Assembly: GCF_958295425.1 (NCBI RefSeq)
Contig: NC_081136.1
Coordinates: 22,078,890-22,142,889, forward strand
Direction of reading: 5' to 3'
Source: Solea solea
Lineage: Eukaryota; Chordata; Actinopteri; Pleuronectiformes; Soleidae
DNA length: 64,000 nucleotides
The notes below the pieces were generated by a model, which had not been told where the DNA came from, made no database searches, and was given only the letters and a program-made list of their open reading frames with translations. This document shows, one piece after another, positions 61,771 through 64,000 of this stretch. Numbering within the stretch: the first letter of the stretch is position 1; every line of letters begins with the position of its first letter. The translations under genes were made by a program, and so were the position numbers.

Positions 61771-62368
61771 CTCACGTCACAATTATCCTGACCAAAATAA
61801 TTGCTCTTCACATTGTAATACTGTAAAAAAGTCTTTAAATGGCTCAATGAATGAATCACATTACATGAATGGTTGTTTTCGTTTCATATCTGGAAATGGA
61901 CACAACCATATGACCATACCCTGCCTTTATTTGGTTCAAATCTGTGAGGAAATGTTACAAAAAATATGTAATTATGTTGTTGTATGTCAGAAGAAAACAC
62001 CAGTCCAATGTTTTGAAGGTGGAGCTTTCACTAGAGGGCCAAAGGGAATGACAGTGATTCATAATATTATTGTAATAACAGCAATACATCTACTTCAAAC
62101 CCTGACACTGGCTCCAAAACACACTCAAATGACAAATAAAAAAAAAATAGTGGTATGGTGCTTCGCAGATAAGATTCATATTATTATTGAAAATATAATA
62201 ATAGATAAGATTCTTGAATAAAATAAATCATACATTCATGAAATAAATGTTAAGGTGTAGGCTCCCTCCTCTGGTACTTCAAAATAAATCGCTACAACTG
62301 AATTTTACCAAGCTTTCCAGCATTTTACTGACACGATATACGAATGACTTTCTTATTCACAATAAACC

Positions 62369-62530
62369 ATTCATTCATTGTTTACTGATTTATCTTACAC
62401 ATGAGGGTCGTGGGGGCCATTGGAGCCAATCCCAACTGACAAAGGGCGAAAGGCGGGGTCACACCTTGGACAGATTGCCAGTTCATTGCAGGGTCAACAT
62501 ACAGATACAAATTTCCATTATACAGTTCGA
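62369..62530 (+). repeat. interspersed repeat copy, partner of 10361-10580
   Basis: Matches 10361-10580 in order and orientation without the G runs; see that entry. Confidence 0.6.
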
Positions 62531-62744
62531 CCCTCGACGTGGGCAGGGTCGTTAAAGTAAAGCTGCACGAAACTGCCGCGACACAAACATACAAACTAGT
62601 GATAAGCAAAGTGAATCTTTTCAGTGTACTGAATCATTAGAATCAGTTTATTAAAAAGATTTGTTCACCAAATATTTATATTTATCATAGAGTACATCTG
62701 GCACGACCAGAGCACAGTCTCTGTCTGACACAGTCACGGGTTGT

Positions 62745-62942
62745 GATTCGGCTCACGATTGCTGGCTTTCGGCAGTACTACCACCAAAATGACCAGACGC
62801 CACGTTTTATTATTGGCTAAGCTTGTTTGGAACCTCACTAGAGAACGTATTGAAAAAAGCACCAGGTACTATCCGTAAAGGAAAAGCAAGTAAACAAGTT
62901 GAGCTGAGCCGAGCTCAAACTGGATAATGGAAAAGCGCAGCA
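62745..62942 (-). mobile_element. MITE-like repeat, partner of 50015-50250
   Basis: The reverse complement begins GCTGCGCTTTTCCATTA and contains GAGCTCGGCTCAGCTCAACT and GATAGTACCTGG, like the 50015 copy. Confidence 0.55.
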
Positions 62943-63512
62943 AGTCCAGTATGATGTCTGTGTACAAATACAGTAGGTTCTTTGGAATGTAAACAAAACT
63001 TGACTTCACAAAAGCAGCAATTACTCAGAGAAATGACAAGGTGCAGGGTGAGCTAGTGGCTGTGCCGTGGTAACGACAATTTAGAACCACTGCAACACCA
63101 TTTTATAAATGTTTTAGTTACAGAAAAGGAAACTAGAGACAAAAATGTCAGCATTTGTACTCGAGTCATTGTTCATAAAGCTTTTTAGCTACACTGCTGT
63201 AAAACATGCAGATTTATCTCTGCTGTGATTGTAATCAGGCTGAGTCCAACCAGTGACGAGACAATGTACAAAGAGATTCTCACTTCACTATGAAACTGTG
63301 GTGGGACAAATTTTTCCATTATAACAACATGACGGTGATGAATCGCAAACAGTGACATGGATATGCTGCGCTAAGTTAAAGCATCTGCTACTCACAGTCC
63401 ATGTGTCTTATAACTTATGCTTTACTGTTTTGTACTCCTTTAGCGTTAACGTTAGCCAAAAATACATTCTTGGTCCACACATAAAGCAGGAAAATGTGTT
63501 AACAATTAAGAC

Positions 63513-63852
63513 AAAGGCTGCAACTAAGAATTCATTTCATAATCTATTAATCTGTCGATTGTTTTCTCGATTAATCAAGTACATGTTTGGTCCATTAAAT
63601 ATCAGAAAATGTTGATTGGCATTTCAAAAACTCCAACATGATGATGTTCTTAAATGTCTTGTTTTGTCCACAAACCAAAATGACTCAGTTTTAATGATTT
63701 CTTTGTTGTGTTTGGCACAAAGAAACCAGAAAATATTCACATTTAAGAAGTTTAAGAAAACTTAAGTCAAACCAGTTATTTGATTATCATAATAGTTGCC
63801 AATTATTTTTGCAATCAATTGATCGATTAATAAAATAAACGCTGCAGCCTTA
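63513..63852. mobile_element. hAT-type MITE with 8-bp target duplication
   Basis: The start AAAGGCTGCAAC and the complement of the end TAAGGCTGCAGC agree at 10 of 12. ATTAAGAC flanks both sides (63505-63512 and 63853-63860), a perfect 8-bp target duplication. Interior words (ATTAATCTGTCGATTG, GTTTGGTCCATTAAATATCA, CAGAAAATATTCACATTTAA) are those of a teleost MITE family; 37029-37133, 53506-53762 and part of 15040-15225 are relatives. Confidence 0.8.
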
Positions 63853-64000
63853 ATTAAGACATATTTAACTTTGGTTTGAATAAAATATATAAATCCATCT
63901 TGAGGCTTTTACACATAAACGGCAAAAAATAAATAGCATTATAACTCAGAGGTGACTTTGGACGCACCCCAACAATTAAAATGAGTACAACATGACTCAG

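Larger units (their letters stand above)
59337..64000 (-). other. sbf1: first visible sbf1 intron (5' part outside window)
   Basis: No start exon was found. Items seen are a GT/CA hairpin-prone tract (61177-61239), a SINE (61608-61770), an interspersed repeat (62369-62530), a MITE (62745-62942) and a hAT-type MITE (63513-63852). The rest, including 59.4-61.1 kb, shows nothing I can name. Confidence 0.6.

Overview
The window is vertebrate nuclear DNA, almost certainly from a ray-finned (teleost) fish. It holds small exons with GT-AG introns, many short tandem repeats, and a dense background of small mobile elements of kinds common in teleosts: tRNA-derived SINEs, L2-like LINE scraps and hAT-type MITEs. 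No bacterial, phage, organelle or virus sequence was recognised.

Two protein-coding genes account for essentially all recognisable coding sequence, and they lie tail to tail. On the + strand, 22 coding exons from 1168 to 11787 encode ppp6r2, a SAPS-domain regulatory subunit of protein phosphatase 6; the reconstructed reading frame is 890 residues and complete from ATG to stop. On the - strand, 40 coding exons from 59336 down to 19651 encode sbf1 (MTMR5), a DENN-domain guanine-nucleotide exchange factor fused to a catalytically dead myotubularin phosphatase and a C-terminal PH domain. About 1,891 residues are visible. Only the short first coding exon, carrying the start codon, is missing, and it probably lies beyond 64000. 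I joined the exons by hand; every junction keeps frame and uses GT-AG.

Layout: 1-1139 is upstream or intron sequence of ppp6r2. 1140-11787 is ppp6r2 coding, with a 1.17-kb hAT-like insertion in one intron. 11788 to about 13140 is its probable 3' UTR. About 13140-16560 is intergenic, with a SINE and a palindromic MITE. About 16560-19650 is the probable long 3' UTR of sbf1. 19651-59336 is sbf1, whose largest intron (45565-52991) is 7.4 kb. 59337-64000 is the start of the first sbf1 intron. The convergent PPP6R2/SBF1 pair is also adjacent in mammals (human 22q13.33), so this is conserved synteny.

The two products act separately as far as is known: one directs PP6 to substrates, the other acts in Rab and phosphoinositide-linked membrane traffic. 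I found no undescribed gene system. The less ordinary content is a SINE and a LINE fragment sharing one 3' tail, several elements with recognisable target-site duplications or long inverted repeats, a strong intronic hairpin, and two tandem splice acceptors that would change each protein by a few residues. I also note a LINE endonuclease relic invaded by a TA microsatellite.
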